IMG/VR virus record: IMGVR_UViG_3300036790_000408
Coordinates: 62,001 to 126,000 of that record
Reading direction: 5' to 3' (one strand)
Source of the DNA: a virus
DNA: 64,000 bases
Within the stretch, counting starts at the first letter, position 1. Every line of letters starts with the position of its first letter. Positions 9,047-17,851 of this stretch are shown piece after piece. A program made the translations under genes and the position numbers. The notes below the pieces were generated by a model, which was not told the DNA's origin, did not search any database, and was given only the letters and a program-made list of their open reading frames with translations.

Positions 9047-9459
9047 CAGTCTGAATTCATGATGCAGGCGAAAGCCGCGATCGTGCCAGTCGAGCCAGAG
9101 GTGTTATCGACCTCGATCTGGAATGTCAGGAAGGGCAGATCGTCCGTGATATCGACGATCAGCAGTGTGCCGGACACGATCGACGTGGTCGATATCGGCC
9201 GCGCTATGGTGCCGCCGATGTCCAGATAGCGGGTTATGATCAGGGTGCCGGCTTGGTTCATCTGAACCGCGACCGAGATAACCTGATAGCCATCAGCGAA
9301 GATGACGCCGCTTTTCCAAGACCCAGACCCGGCAATGGTCTGGCCGGCAGTCAGAATGCCATTCGGCATCGCGACGGCGGCGATCTGCATCTTGCCGGCG
9401 AGACTGATCGGCTGCTCAAATCCGCCGCTGGTTTCATAGTCGTGCGCGGCTAAGGGCAT
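9046..9459 (-). CDS. Small virion protein, possible head decoration or completion protein
   Basis: The product has 137 residues and is strongly beta-type (alternating hydrophobic and Thr/Ser residues, e.g. GTLLIVDITDDLPFLTFQIE). It is coupled to the next gene (TGATG). Context is just downstream of the major capsid gene. No family was recognised. Confidence 0.5.
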   Translation of the reverse strand: MPLAAHDYETSGGFEQPISLAGKMQIAAVAMPNGILTAGQTIAGSGSWKSGVIFADGYQVISVAVQMNQAGTLIITRYLDIGGTIARPISTTSIVSGTLLIVDITDDLPFLTFQIEVDNTSGSTGTIAAFACIMNSD

Positions 9460-9468
9460 GCGACTATC

Positions 9469-9744
9469 CTATGCGAACCGGTATCTATGCTGCGGTCGCT
9501 GCTTCACGGCGAAGCCATTCTTGACCAAGTACTCGGCCAACGCCTGATCCCTCACGGTACACATCCCGTCCTCGAAAATCAGATCGAAGTTCTTTGGCCG
9601 GGGCGGGATCATTGAAGCGTCCCACCACTTCCCGTTGTCAGTTTCCAGCGTGTACTGGTTGGGAAGGTGCCCCGCCGGCGAACAGCTCATGAAGTGCTTG
9701 TCGCCTGGCGGCTTATTGGGAGATCCCGAGAGATAGACGATCAT
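9469..9744 (-). CDS. Hypothetical protein next to the major capsid gene
   Basis: The gene encodes 91 residues with Pro/Trp-rich segments (KWWDASMIPPRPKNFDLIF) and a basic C-terminal end. It lies between the capsid gene and the 137-residue gene with no room for other coding. The role is unknown; such genes often encode head-completion proteins. Confidence 0.55.
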   Translation of the reverse strand: MIVYLSGSPNKPPGDKHFMSCSPAGHLPNQYTLETDNGKWWDASMIPPRPKNFDLIFEDGMCTVRDQALAEYLVKNGFAVKQRPQHRYRFA

Positions 9745-9763
9745 CAGCTACCTGCGGTTGGGG

Positions 9764-10837
9764 TTAAGTGCGCTGGATGGCCACCACAGCATGCGCATAC
9801 GAGGCGCCCTTGGCGACGATGGTGTCGAACTGCACAGCCACGTACTGACCGGACAGGGCGGCCGGCAGACCAAGGCGGTAGAGCTGCGGATCAGGGTTCT
9901 GCGTCTGACCAGAGATGTACGGCCGCTCGATCATGCTCTCGGTCAGGATCGCCGCGTAATAGTTCTTGTAGCCGGAGGTCGGTGCGCCGAAACCGTAAGC
10001 CGAAGACGACGACGACGGTAGATATACGTCGGCGATGATCGGCAGCGGGCCAGCCTGGGTGTCGATGTTCTTGACGGTGACGCCGGCGACCACGGTAGAG
10101 CCCATGGTGATGTTCGTCGCCTTGGCCTCGGTATCGAGGTAGTGCCCAAGGATCGGGTTCATGTAGATCGCGGTCGGCTTCACTTTGAATGTGGTGTTCG
10201 CCATCATCTGTGCGACAGCGAACTTAATTCCATCGACCATGGAGGAGCCAGGCAGCACGCTGGACTGCTGGGTGATCTGTGTCAGCAGGCCGACATACTG
10301 ATCCGTGGTAGCCGTGGTCAGGGAGGTGTCGGTGCCGGTCCAATAAGCGGAGGCTGCCTCCACAATGATGCCGTTGACGCAATCCTGGATGTCGCGCGAC
10401 TCCAGGTTATCGAACACGCCCTGCTGTTGCGTGACCTGCACGTCGAAGAGGGTCAGGTTGATCTGGTTGACCAGCGCCTTGATCAGCACCGACCGCTCAA
10501 CGCGGGTCGGTCCAGACGGCGTCGGCGTCAGGTTCCTAGGATCGGTAAAGCCACCCAGCCCGATCAAGAGCTGCTCGATATAACGATGCGGGTGACCGGT
10601 GGCGCGGCGAGCCTGAATGCGCTGGCGCAGGACGCCCTCGCGGCGCACCATGTCCAGGATCTCACGCTCGTAGAGGTTCACCTCGATCGCGCCATTGCCG
10701 AAGAAGTCAGCAGCGGCGGCAACGCGCCCAAGGCTTGCGCTGTTGGAGACGGCGGACCCAAGTTGCGTCATGATCGGGTCGCCGCGGCCAGCCCAGCGCG
10801 CAATACCCACCCGATTAGAGTCGGCTATGGAGAGCAT
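9764..10837 (-). CDS. Major capsid protein (HK97-fold type)
   Basis: The product has 357 residues. It follows the protease-scaffold gene, the standard order. It shows an N-arm, a helical spine region (about 55-75) and an A-domain-like segment with IYMNPILGHYL and ERPYISGQTQNPDP, typical of HK97-like capsids in which the scaffold or delta domain is encoded separately. It should form the icosahedral shell. No cleavage site can be assigned by eye. Confidence 0.8.
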   Translation of the reverse strand: MLSIADSNRVGIARWAGRGDPIMTQLGSAVSNSASLGRVAAAADFFGNGAIEVNLYEREILDMVRREGVLRQRIQARRATGHPHRYIEQLLIGLGGFTDPRNLTPTPSGPTRVERSVLIKALVNQINLTLFDVQVTQQQGVFDNLESRDIQDCVNGIIVEAASAYWTGTDTSLTTATTDQYVGLLTQITQQSSVLPGSSMVDGIKFAVAQMMANTTFKVKPTAIYMNPILGHYLDTEAKATNITMGSTVVAGVTVKNIDTQAGPLPIIADVYLPSSSSSAYGFGAPTSGYKNYYAAILTESMIERPYISGQTQNPDPQLYRLGLPAALSGQYVAVQFDTIVAKGASYAHAVVAIQRT

Positions 10838-10880
10838 ATCAGAAACCCTTCTTTCGGGTGGTGGTGGGATTGGCGCTGGA

Positions 10881-12419
10881 TTAGTTCTGGTATGCCAACA
10901 GACCAGCAGAGGCGAATTGCTTCTTCAGGTCCATCCGGATCGAGAGATCCGTCACGCCGGCGTCGGCCAGGATCTTGTCGATCTTACCGACCGGGATGGT
11001 CTTGCCATCTTCCGGCAGTTCGATGCCGTACTTGTTGAGCGAGGCCATTACGTCGGAAGGAACCGTTTTGCGGGTCGGTTCCTGACGATCTGCATTCGAC
11101 GCCGCCGTGATGTCAGCGACCCTGGTCTGCATCGAGGACACCGCGTCGGCGAGCTGAGCGCTGACCTGGGTCAACTTCTCTTCCAGCGCTGTCTGACTGG
11201 CCTTGAGCGCCTTGTACTCCGGCGTCTCTTCAACCTTCTGCGCCTGCACGACGGGAGCGGCCGAAGCGAAATAACCAGAGTCGTGATAGGAGTCTGGGAT
11301 CTTGCCGCGGGCGCCGTCGGCACGCATCGAGTCTGCCATCCGGCGTAGGTGGTGAGCGTGACCATTGCCGGAGACGGAGCCAACGCCATCCTGCTCCATC
11401 TTCTCGGCAGCAGCTTCAAGGCGCATAGCGTGCGGCTCTACCTTGCTCATCGCGGCATTGACGGCCATGACGATGTTCGGGGCCTTCTGCAGCTCAGCGA
11501 GTGCGGCAGCCTGCGCAGCAAGAGCGTCCGTAATTGGCTTGAGGCTCTCGGCCAGGAGACCCTTAACGGCGTCTACAGCTTCAGTCATTTCGTGCTCCTG
11601 TGCAGCCGCAGCGGCCAATGAAGTGTTCATGTACGCAGCGTCGTTTTTCATGAGGATCGCCGCGCCGGTGAAGACGCAGGATCGAATGACGATCGGATCG
11701 CCCATGGGCTGATCGACCTTCAATTCCTGTGCTTCGAAAGAGAAACCGAGCTTGTCTTGCTCAAGGTGGATCTTGATAGCTTCGCGCGGGAAGTCGGCCG
11801 CATAGATGAAACCTTCGATCATCAGCGCATCGCCTTCGATGTGCGCGGATGAAATGAGGCCGATCTTGTTCTGTGCGTCGTGCCCGTTCAGCTCTTTGGT
11901 GATACCGATACCCATCCCCATCAGGGATGGCAGGGCACTCTCGGCAGCCGCCCTGGTCAGCATAATACGTTTGCCGAAAGCGCCATTTGGCGCGCGGTCG
12001 GACGGCGAGTCGATCCGGGTCAGAATGCCAGAGAACGGCATCCGGTTGGGATGCCCCTCGATCGTCGGCAGGTTGAGCGACACCGCCTCGAACCGCATGG
12101 CACTGATGGTCATCAGCATGGGGCGCGCGGGGATGTCGGCGGCGGGATTTTGCTCATCAGCTCCGGCATCGACCGAGATGCCAAACTTCTTGGCTGCGCG
12201 ATGAATGCGCGCCATGGCGCTTTTCTTCTCAGCCGGAGTTAGTCCCTCAGTCTGATTGAAACGCGCCAAGGCATTGCGCACATGAGCCGCATCATGGATC
12301 GGAAGTTTGCGCTTGCCCGGCACAGCGAACTGTTCGCTTCCGAGACTATCCCGATCCTTGGTGTCGAGAACCTTGGCATCGATGTCCTCGACTTCCTCGG
12401 GCTCGACTTCTGGCGGCAT
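10881..12419 (-). CDS. Prohead protease-scaffold fusion
   Basis: The product has 512 residues in three parts. Residues ~35-85 form a small helical module (HDAAHVRNALARFNQTEG) also seen at the start of other phage capsid proteases. Residues ~95-265 look like a capsid maturation protease (FSGILTRID, KIGLISSAHI, FPREAIKIH). The rest is a long Ala/Glu/Gln coiled coil that would act as internal scaffold and be degraded. The gene lies directly upstream of the major capsid gene. Fused protease-scaffolds are known in other phages. The catalytic residues were not pinpointed. Confidence 0.75.
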   Translation of the reverse strand: MPPEVEPEEVEDIDAKVLDTKDRDSLGSEQFAVPGKRKLPIHDAAHVRNALARFNQTEGLTPAEKKSAMARIHRAAKKFGISVDAGADEQNPAADIPARPMLMTISAMRFEAVSLNLPTIEGHPNRMPFSGILTRIDSPSDRAPNGAFGKRIMLTRAAAESALPSLMGMGIGITKELNGHDAQNKIGLISSAHIEGDALMIEGFIYAADFPREAIKIHLEQDKLGFSFEAQELKVDQPMGDPIVIRSCVFTGAAILMKNDAAYMNTSLAAAAAQEHEMTEAVDAVKGLLAESLKPITDALAAQAAALAELQKAPNIVMAVNAAMSKVEPHAMRLEAAAEKMEQDGVGSVSGNGHAHHLRRMADSMRADGARGKIPDSYHDSGYFASAAPVVQAQKVEETPEYKALKASQTALEEKLTQVSAQLADAVSSMQTRVADITAASNADRQEPTRKTVPSDVMASLNKYGIELPEDGKTIPVGKIDKILADAGVTDLSIRMDLKKQFASAGLLAYQN

Positions 12420-12423
12420 GAAA

Positions 12424-13134
12424 TTACGCCGGCGTGCCGGTGGCCGTCACGGTGCCCTTCAAGGTCAACGTGCCGCCCGCATTCAACGCCGCCACATTGG
12501 TGCCGGCGACCGTGAACAGCAGATCGGTGCCACCCGAGGCGATGGTAAGTTTGCCGGTCGAGCTCAGCAGGGTGGTCGCACCCTGGAACGTGGGGTTACC
12601 GTTGGTGTCCAACAGCGCCACGTTCAAGCCGTTTGACTGGTATTGCAATGCGTTGCCGATCTCCTGCACTTTGTCTGTGCCGAGCACAACCAGTGCGCCA
12701 CTCTGGATCCCTAGACGAGTAGCGGCAATGAGCGGTTGCCCGTTGATGGTGCCGATCTGCGAGCCTGGATCGATCGTCGAACCAGAGGAACCGGAGCCAC
12801 CGGTGGACGACAGCGTCAGGGCGTTCTGCAGGTAGCTGTTGAGAACGATGTTGACCGTGAGCGCGAGGAAGTTGCTCGGGACATCCGTCAGAACGGTCCA
12901 GTCCCAGTAGCAAATGAGATTGCCATTGGTCAGGGCGTCGAACATAGCGCCCTTGGTCAGCACACCACCAACCGGGCCGGTCGGGCCGGTGATCTGGGTG
13001 ACGCTCTGCGTCAGACCCGAGGCAGCCGTGCCCGTCAGGCTGACCGCTTCGCGCGTATAGGTGGTCGCCTCAGAGAAAACTCCGGCGTTGGTGATGCCGA
13101 TGCCGAGGGCGTACCAACCGGTGAAAACAGCCAT
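12424..13134 (-). CDS. Head fibre or decoration-like protein with collagen-like patch
   Basis: The product has 236 residues. The N-terminal domain includes ITGPTGPVGG and a segment TKGAMFDALTNGNLICYWDW, common in small phage surface proteins. The C-terminal half has repeated short strands (TLIPD-like turns, LDTNGNPTFQGAT) as in trimeric fibres. It lies between the portal/head cluster and the protease gene, so a capsid-surface fibre is more likely than a tail fibre. The family call is by resemblance. Confidence 0.5.
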   Translation of the reverse strand: MAVFTGWYALGIGITNAGVFSEATTYTREAVSLTGTAASGLTQSVTQITGPTGPVGGVLTKGAMFDALTNGNLICYWDWTVLTDVPSNFLALTVNIVLNSYLQNALTLSSTGGSGSSGSTIDPGSQIGTINGQPLIAATRLGIQSGALVVLGTDKVQEIGNALQYQSNGLNVALLDTNGNPTFQGATTLLSSTGKLTIASGGTDLLFTVAGTNVAALNAGGTLTLKGTVTATGTPA

Positions 13135-13155
13135 AGCGCGAACTCCTGTCGGAAA

Positions 13156-13536
13156 TTAGATGAAGCGGCTGAGAGCCCGCAGCTTCAACATCGCTGTGGC
13201 GTCAGCCCCGCGCATTGCTGCCGGTAGCAGGGGAATGATTTCAAGCAGACGGGCCTCAATCCCAAGCAGGGCATTGAAGGCGTCCGGATCGCGCTGGCCG
13301 CACGAAATGGCGGCATAGTTCAGCGCCGCGCGCGCCCGGATCTCTGGGTCACCGGTAGGTTTGCGGTCCGGATGGTCGCCGGGCGCATCCGGGAAGGTCT
13401 TGTGGTATTCCTCGCCGTCCGTATCGCCGTCGCCTTCGTATGGCTCGCGTTCCTTGTTGGGCCAAGGCTTCGGTCCAGCGATGACCGCGCGCGGAGTTTC
13501 GCCGCGGAGCCGCGCCATGGCATTTCTCTCGTGCAT
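13156..13536 (-). CDS. Hypothetical acidic/basic small head-operon protein
   Basis: The product has 126 residues from ATG 13536, chosen because a GAGG ribosome-binding site lies 8 bases before it; a longer upstream reading frame would run over the remnant described next. The first half is polar (KEREPYEGDGDTDGEEYHK); the second half is helical and Ala/Leu-rich (ALLGIEARLLEIIPLLPAAM). Function is unknown. Confidence 0.6.
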   Translation of the reverse strand: MHERNAMARLRGETPRAVIAGPKPWPNKEREPYEGDGDTDGEEYHKTFPDAPGDHPDRKPTGDPEIRARAALNYAAISCGQRDPDAFNALLGIEARLLEIIPLLPAAMRGADATAMLKLRALSRFI

Positions 13537-13544
13537 GGTATCCC

Positions 13545-13610
13545 TCAAACGGTATAATTCGTGGTTACGTTGGCACCAGAGACGCTCATGGTGAGAACCA
13601 CGGTGTGAGA
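13545..13610 (-). pseudogene. Remnant 3' end of a paralogue of the 13622-13987 gene
   Basis: In one frame this stretch reads SHTVVLTMSVSGANVTTNYT-V followed by a stop. The intact upstream gene ends SHTVQVTCSVTGATDSATYS-V followed by a stop. The two line up over 21 residues without gaps. An in-frame stop three bases upstream shows that only the tail of the second copy is left. It could otherwise encode a 14-residue peptide from its internal ATG, with no convincing ribosome-binding site. Confidence 0.6.
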
Positions 13611-13621
13611 TCAGGAGGCCC

Positions 13622-13987
13622 CTACACTGAATAGGTAGCGCTATCAGTTGCTCCAGTGACACTACATGTCACTTGTACGGTATGGGATCCTGAAGTATTC
13701 GGTACAGAATGTAGAATGTATGACCACAGACCGTCAGGAAGATGGGTGTATGACTGACTTACTGGATTAAATGTTGTCCCATCAATCTGGAATAAAAAAT
13801 CTTCTATATTTCCAGTCTGTTTAGCTACATTAAAAGATACCGAGTCACCACCAGAGCTATAGCTTAATGGTAACCAAAATAGAACGGCTGGAGTTGGAAT
13901 TTTCTCTATTGACGCAGCGATATCAGCAAGGTCGATTGCTGTGACTCCACCAGTCGGTATTACCGTGATGTCTGCGCTGGCGGTCAT
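13622..13987 (-). CDS. Ig-like/beta-sandwich virion protein
   Basis: The product has 121 residues from ATG 13987 (GAGG about 7 bases upstream). The sequence is a run of beta-strands ending in GSHTVQVTCSVTGATDSATY, typical of phage Ig-like surface domains. Base composition is more AT-rich than its neighbours, suggesting more recent acquisition. A degenerate copy of its 3' end follows at 13545-13610. Confidence 0.55.
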   Translation of the reverse strand: MTASADITVIPTGGVTAIDLADIAASIEKIPTPAVLFWLPLSYSSGGDSVSFNVAKQTGNIEDFLFQIDGTTFNPVSQSYTHLPDGLWSYILHSVPNTSGSHTVQVTCSVTGATDSATYSV

Positions 13988-13997
13988 TGATGCCTCA

Positions 13998-14288
13998 TTA
14001 GGAGAAGAGAAAAATCTCGATTGTCTCACCGGTAAGGTTGCCGGAAAGCGCAGCAACATTCAGCGTAAAACCGGTGTTGGTGGGGCTGCTGATGAAGGCG
14101 ACAGCGGCCTCCTTCATGCAGGGAATAGCGATATAGGGTGTTGGAACCGGCTCCGTCCAAGTGACTGCAACGGTCGCTGTGCTGGCACTTCCGGCATACG
14201 TCGCCGAGACTGAGCCGATGCAAATCCTATCCGCGAGGTTCGGCAGCAAGCCGTCCGGCGAATAGGCGGTATGAAAAGCTACGCCCAT
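13998..14288 (-). CDS. Small beta-rich virion protein
   Basis: The gene encodes 96 residues. Its ATG overlaps the portal stop (TGATG). The protein is made of Thr/Ala/Val strands (SVSATYAGSASTATVAVTWT) with no charged core, resembling head decoration proteins. Function is inferred from position only. Confidence 0.5.
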   Translation of the reverse strand: MGVAFHTAYSPDGLLPNLADRICIGSVSATYAGSASTATVAVTWTEPVPTPYIAIPCMKEAAVAFISSPTNTGFTLNVAALSGNLTGETIEIFLFS

Positions 14289-15745
14289 CAGGGATCTTCC
14301 TCGGGTTCGAATGATGCGGCCAGGCGCGGTGGCGCAGGCCGCGGATTGGCTCCTGCGGCAGGCTTCGCTGGACCCACGGTCGGCGGTTGCTGCGGTCTCG
14401 TCTTGTTGGAGGCGAGATCTGGATCGTCGATTACCGCTGTACCCTTGGCCGCCTGGATGGCGATGTCGGCGTCACTCTTGGTCATGTCACCCCAGGCATT
14501 CTCGGCCGGGGCTTCACCAAGCTTTCGGCGGATTTCGTTCGGGGTGAAAACGTTCGCGCCGTAGTACCGCGTCAGGATGGTGGAGGTCTTTTCCAGGTCT
14601 TCCCGCTCAACACCCTTCCACAAGAACCGAAGTTGAGAGAACCCAAGAGCACCCCAGACCACCTTGCGGGTGAGAGCGTTGGCCAGCACCGTTGCCATCG
14701 GCTTGATAGCGTGGATCCACTCTCGATCCTCACCAACTTCGGCCGTGCTCCGGTTGACGTCACGTTCCAGGTTCAGCGACATGTTCGAGATGTCGAACGC
14801 AGCCGCGACCTCGGTGCGAATGAATTCCTGGTATTGCAGATAGAGCGCTTTGTCGCCCTCAGGGTAGAGCTTCTGCACCGCCAACCCGCGAGTGCGCCCA
14901 GCCCCAGCCTGCCCGTCCACCAGTTCGGTGCCGATGATCGGGATCTTGCCCTGACCTTCGATCTCGTTGGTCCAGTACGTGCGCCACGTTTCGACCATGC
15001 GGGTCGAGACTTCGCCAAGGTCGATGGCGAACGGTGGCAGTGCGTTGCCGGCCAGCTTCGCGGCGAATGAGGCTGTGGCAAGCTGGTTCGAGATGCTCTG
15101 GAAGGCAACTTCGAGCGGGCCGTAGCCAAACGGCGAATGAGTCGATGGATTGGGTCGAATGTAAACGATCTCGTCGTCACGAAGCTTCACGCCGGGCTGC
15201 TGGCCTTGGGTGAAGTTGCCGCCATAGCCGAGCGTTTGTAGGTAGCGCGGCTCGTTCTTACCGCCCTTCCAGCCAGGGAAGATGTTGATCGACAAACCGT
15301 CCACCGGCCACAGGAACACCGGGCGATCCGGGAACTCTGACTTGCCAATCTCGATCACACCGGCGCCGAGACAGACATCGTTGATGACCTGGCTCAACAG
15401 GGTGTTGAAGCTGTCATCGTCGTTCGGCAAACTGAAACACAGCGTGGCGACTTCGATCTGTCGCCTGATCTCCGAGTTGGGCGATATGCCCTTGTTCGGA
15501 GCGATCTCCCACTCAAGCTGGGATAATGGGTTCTTAATCGTATTGATCGCGCGGCGGGCGATCGGCGTGTTGGAGAAATAGCGCAGGTTGCGCGGGGTTG
15601 GTTTGTAAACAACGCGACTGGATTGAGTGTACGCGTTCTGCCCAATCATGATCAGATTGGGGAAGGCGATCGACTCTCGTGTCGGCTCCTTGGTCGGTCG
15701 ACCCAAACGCCGGGGCCGCCAGGTGAAGATATCCTTGACTGCCAC
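14288..15745 (-). CDS. Portal protein
   Basis: The product has 485 residues. The GTG start at 15745 is preceded by GGAGGG at good spacing. The segment RVVYKPTPRNLRYFSNTPIARRAINTIKNPLSQLEWEI is characteristic of portal N-termini, and KSDADIAIQAAKG near the end fits the C-terminal crown region. Portals form the dodecameric DNA channel at one capsid vertex. It lies two genes after terL, as expected; the C-terminal ~50 residues are Pro/Ala-rich. Confidence 0.9.
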   Translation of the reverse strand: MAVKDIFTWRPRRLGRPTKEPTRESIAFPNLIMIGQNAYTQSSRVVYKPTPRNLRYFSNTPIARRAINTIKNPLSQLEWEIAPNKGISPNSEIRRQIEVATLCFSLPNDDDSFNTLLSQVINDVCLGAGVIEIGKSEFPDRPVFLWPVDGLSINIFPGWKGGKNEPRYLQTLGYGGNFTQGQQPGVKLRDDEIVYIRPNPSTHSPFGYGPLEVAFQSISNQLATASFAAKLAGNALPPFAIDLGEVSTRMVETWRTYWTNEIEGQGKIPIIGTELVDGQAGAGRTRGLAVQKLYPEGDKALYLQYQEFIRTEVAAAFDISNMSLNLERDVNRSTAEVGEDREWIHAIKPMATVLANALTRKVVWGALGFSQLRFLWKGVEREDLEKTSTILTRYYGANVFTPNEIRRKLGEAPAENAWGDMTKSDADIAIQAAKGTAVIDDPDLASNKTRPQQPPTVGPAKPAAGANPRPAPPRLAASFEPEEDP

Positions 15746-15767
15746 GAGCGCCCTCCGGACTAGGGCG

Positions 15768-16286
15768 CTATGGCTTTATCGCACACGCCCAGTCTTGCCT
15801 CATGACCAGCACGTCGAACCGCGCATGGATTGCCTTGCGCCCGCCGACTGTATCCATGTCGTCAAATGCCATAACCCCGCCTGACACCATGCGCGGCCAG
15901 AAATTATCAATCACCGCCAGCACGCTTTGGTACTGGTCGCAGTCACAATGCACGAAGGCGACTTCCTGCACATCATCAGTCAGGGTGCTGGGGAAGACGC
16001 CGGCGTGAAAGATAGCGTCTGGAATGTAGGCCTGAACGTGCACCAGAGAGGTGTTGGAGAAATCCCCGACCTTGTGTGTATCGAAGTCCTCAGCGTGCGG
16101 CATACCAGAGAACGTGTCGTAGAGGTGTAGATCCCGCTTTTGCGTCCTGGCAACTCTGGATAGATACCAAGCCGATCCGCCCTGGAAAACGCCAACCTCG
16201 ACGAAGGCGCCGGGAGGCGCGTCGAAAGCGATACTGGTCAGACAGGCTATCCTGGCTTTGTGGATGACCGAATGTGGAGGTGTCAC
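15768..16286 (-). CDS. TylF/MycF-like SAM-dependent methyltransferase
   Basis: The product has 172 residues with a GTG start overlapping the terL stop (GTGA). The SAM-binding loop FVEVGVFQGGSAWYLSRV is followed by the metal/substrate-side motif FVHCDCDQYQSV and SGGVMAFDDMD, a pattern of the TylF family of O-methyltransferases, which act on sugars in antibiotic and glycan pathways. It is shorter than usual for the family. Finding it translationally coupled between terL and portal is odd. It may modify capsular or phage glycans, or be a passenger gene. The substrate is unknown. Confidence 0.72.
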   Translation of the reverse strand: MTPPHSVIHKARIACLTSIAFDAPPGAFVEVGVFQGGSAWYLSRVARTQKRDLHLYDTFSGMPHAEDFDTHKVGDFSNTSLVHVQAYIPDAIFHAGVFPSTLTDDVQEVAFVHCDCDQYQSVLAVIDNFWPRMVSGGVMAFDDMDTVGGRKAIHARFDVLVMRQDWACAIKP

Positions 16287-17851
16287 AGGAGGCGCGTTAT
16301 GATCGGATCGGCGGGGCGCGCAAAGGCGAGAACCAAACTATCCCCACGGTCAGGGCTGCGGCCGATACGTTCGATCAAGTCCTCCTTGTCCTCTACCTGC
16401 AGACCATTCGTTTTGTAGGTGTACCGCGGCGCGGTGAGGTCGTTGAGCAACTGGCGGTCGGGCGGAATGGCGAGGTCATCACCAAGATTGGGATCAAGAG
16501 CTTCTCGCAGTTTCCACCACCACTCAGTCTTCTTGCGGGTGAACCCAAGCTGTCCGCTCGAGTCCCTGGCAAAACTACTTTGCCTGGCATCCATCGCGTA
16601 GGCTTTGAGGCCAGAGGCTTTGGCCAAGTCATAGACGCTGGCGCCAATATTGATGACATCGATGTTGATCGAGGGCCGCTCGCCGGACGGGATCGCACCA
16701 GCGATCAGCTCCAGCACCCTGAAACCATCCGGCGTTTCGGTGCCGGGAAAGGTCATCTGCTCGTCAAACCAAGGTCCGTAACGGGCCGTAATTACGGTAT
16801 AGTCCTTGCCGCCGCGCGCCACGTCAACGCCGAGCGAGTCCATCCTGATCCGGGGATCGAGGTCTTCCTTCGGCTTCCAGCGCGCCTGTGCCTGCAACAC
16901 CCACTCAGTCGGAATGATCTGCCGCGGATGATCTTCGTGACCGACCAGGAAGTCGCCATGAAGCATCTGGCTTCGCAGCGGCTCCGGCATCGCCTGGAGC
17001 ACCGACATGTACCCGCTCTGCATGTAGACCGGATTGTCGGTCAGGCGAGCGCGAATGAATGTTCGGCTAAGCGGTTGAACCGGGTAAGGCTCGCCAGGGA
17101 CATAGATCAGCCCAGGGCCATCGACCTCGGTATCGATCATCCTGCCGGTTTTCTTGTCCTTGATCTGCGCGAACCAACGAAGTTCACCGTCAGCAGCAGG
17201 ACGAGAATGTTTCGGATCCAGCCAAGGTGACCAGAACGCGGTCACCCAGTAGCCCTCTTGGTTTGTCGGCGGGTTGCCAGTGGCCACCACGCGAGACCGC
17301 TGACCCCTTACGTCAGAGCGGTTCCAGCCCATCAAGAACCGGAACTGGCTCTCGTGAAAATGGGTGATCTCGTCGAAGCCCTTCAGGTCATGTGGGCGAC
17401 CCTGGTAGGCTTGTTCATCGCCGAGGATCTGGCAGGCGCCAAACTCTACCCGGCGCCGCTTCTCGCCAACCTTGAGCCGCCAGATTTCCTTTTGGCCATT
17501 GAAGGTGCCGAACGGCAGATAGAGCGTTTCCGCGCGCTCCCGGAGACCCTGTAGCTGCTTGAACGATCGTCTAAAAATAATAGACGAAGAATGTTCCGTG
17601 CCACTGAGTCCAAGAAGGAGATCGCTCTTGCCTCCGCCGGCTGCGCCGCCGAAGAATAGGATATCAGCCTTGCTCTCCATTGCCCGCGTCTGAGGGCCCG
17701 GGAACGGGGTCCAGATCAACGGCTCCGCTGATTTCGAGCGGCGCTCCATTTCGACCGACACCTCGGCCAAGAGCGTTTCCCTCTGTGAGGGATCTAAAGA
17801 CCGCAGCGAGCGCAGTATCGTCGAGGTTTCTGATTGTGATTGGCTCACCAT
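16283..17851 (-). CDS. terL: Terminase large subunit
   Basis: The product has 522 residues. The ATPase domain has Walker A GGAAGGGKS at residues 68-76, a Walker B-like LKGFDEIT and a coupling-type motif VVATGNPPT. The C-terminal nuclease begins at SLGVDVARGGKD. The enzyme packages DNA into the prohead through the portal. It starts at ATG 17851, or possibly ATG 17749, because the first ~34 residues are not typical. Either way it overlaps the terS reading frame by 86-188 bases. Confidence 0.93.
   Translation of the reverse strand: MVSQSQSETSTILRSLRSLDPSQRETLLAEVSVEMERRSKSAEPLIWTPFPGPQTRAMESKADILFFGGAAGGGKSDLLLGLSGTEHSSSIIFRRSFKQLQGLRERAETLYLPFGTFNGQKEIWRLKVGEKRRRVEFGACQILGDEQAYQGRPHDLKGFDEITHFHESQFRFLMGWNRSDVRGQRSRVVATGNPPTNQEGYWVTAFWSPWLDPKHSRPAADGELRWFAQIKDKKTGRMIDTEVDGPGLIYVPGEPYPVQPLSRTFIRARLTDNPVYMQSGYMSVLQAMPEPLRSQMLHGDFLVGHEDHPRQIIPTEWVLQAQARWKPKEDLDPRIRMDSLGVDVARGGKDYTVITARYGPWFDEQMTFPGTETPDGFRVLELIAGAIPSGERPSINIDVINIGASVYDLAKASGLKAYAMDARQSSFARDSSGQLGFTRKKTEWWWKLREALDPNLGDDLAIPPDRQLLNDLTAPRYTYKTNGLQVEDKEDLIERIGRSPDRGDSLVLAFARPADPIITRLL

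Noticed and set aside
10142-11038. 298-codon plus-strand open frame
   Set aside because: Antisense to the capsid and protease-scaffold genes and crossing their boundary.
16274-17230. 318-codon plus-strand open frame
   Set aside because: It is antisense to terL, whose motifs are clear. Its translation is Arg/Asp/Gly-rich shadow sequence without domain patterns.
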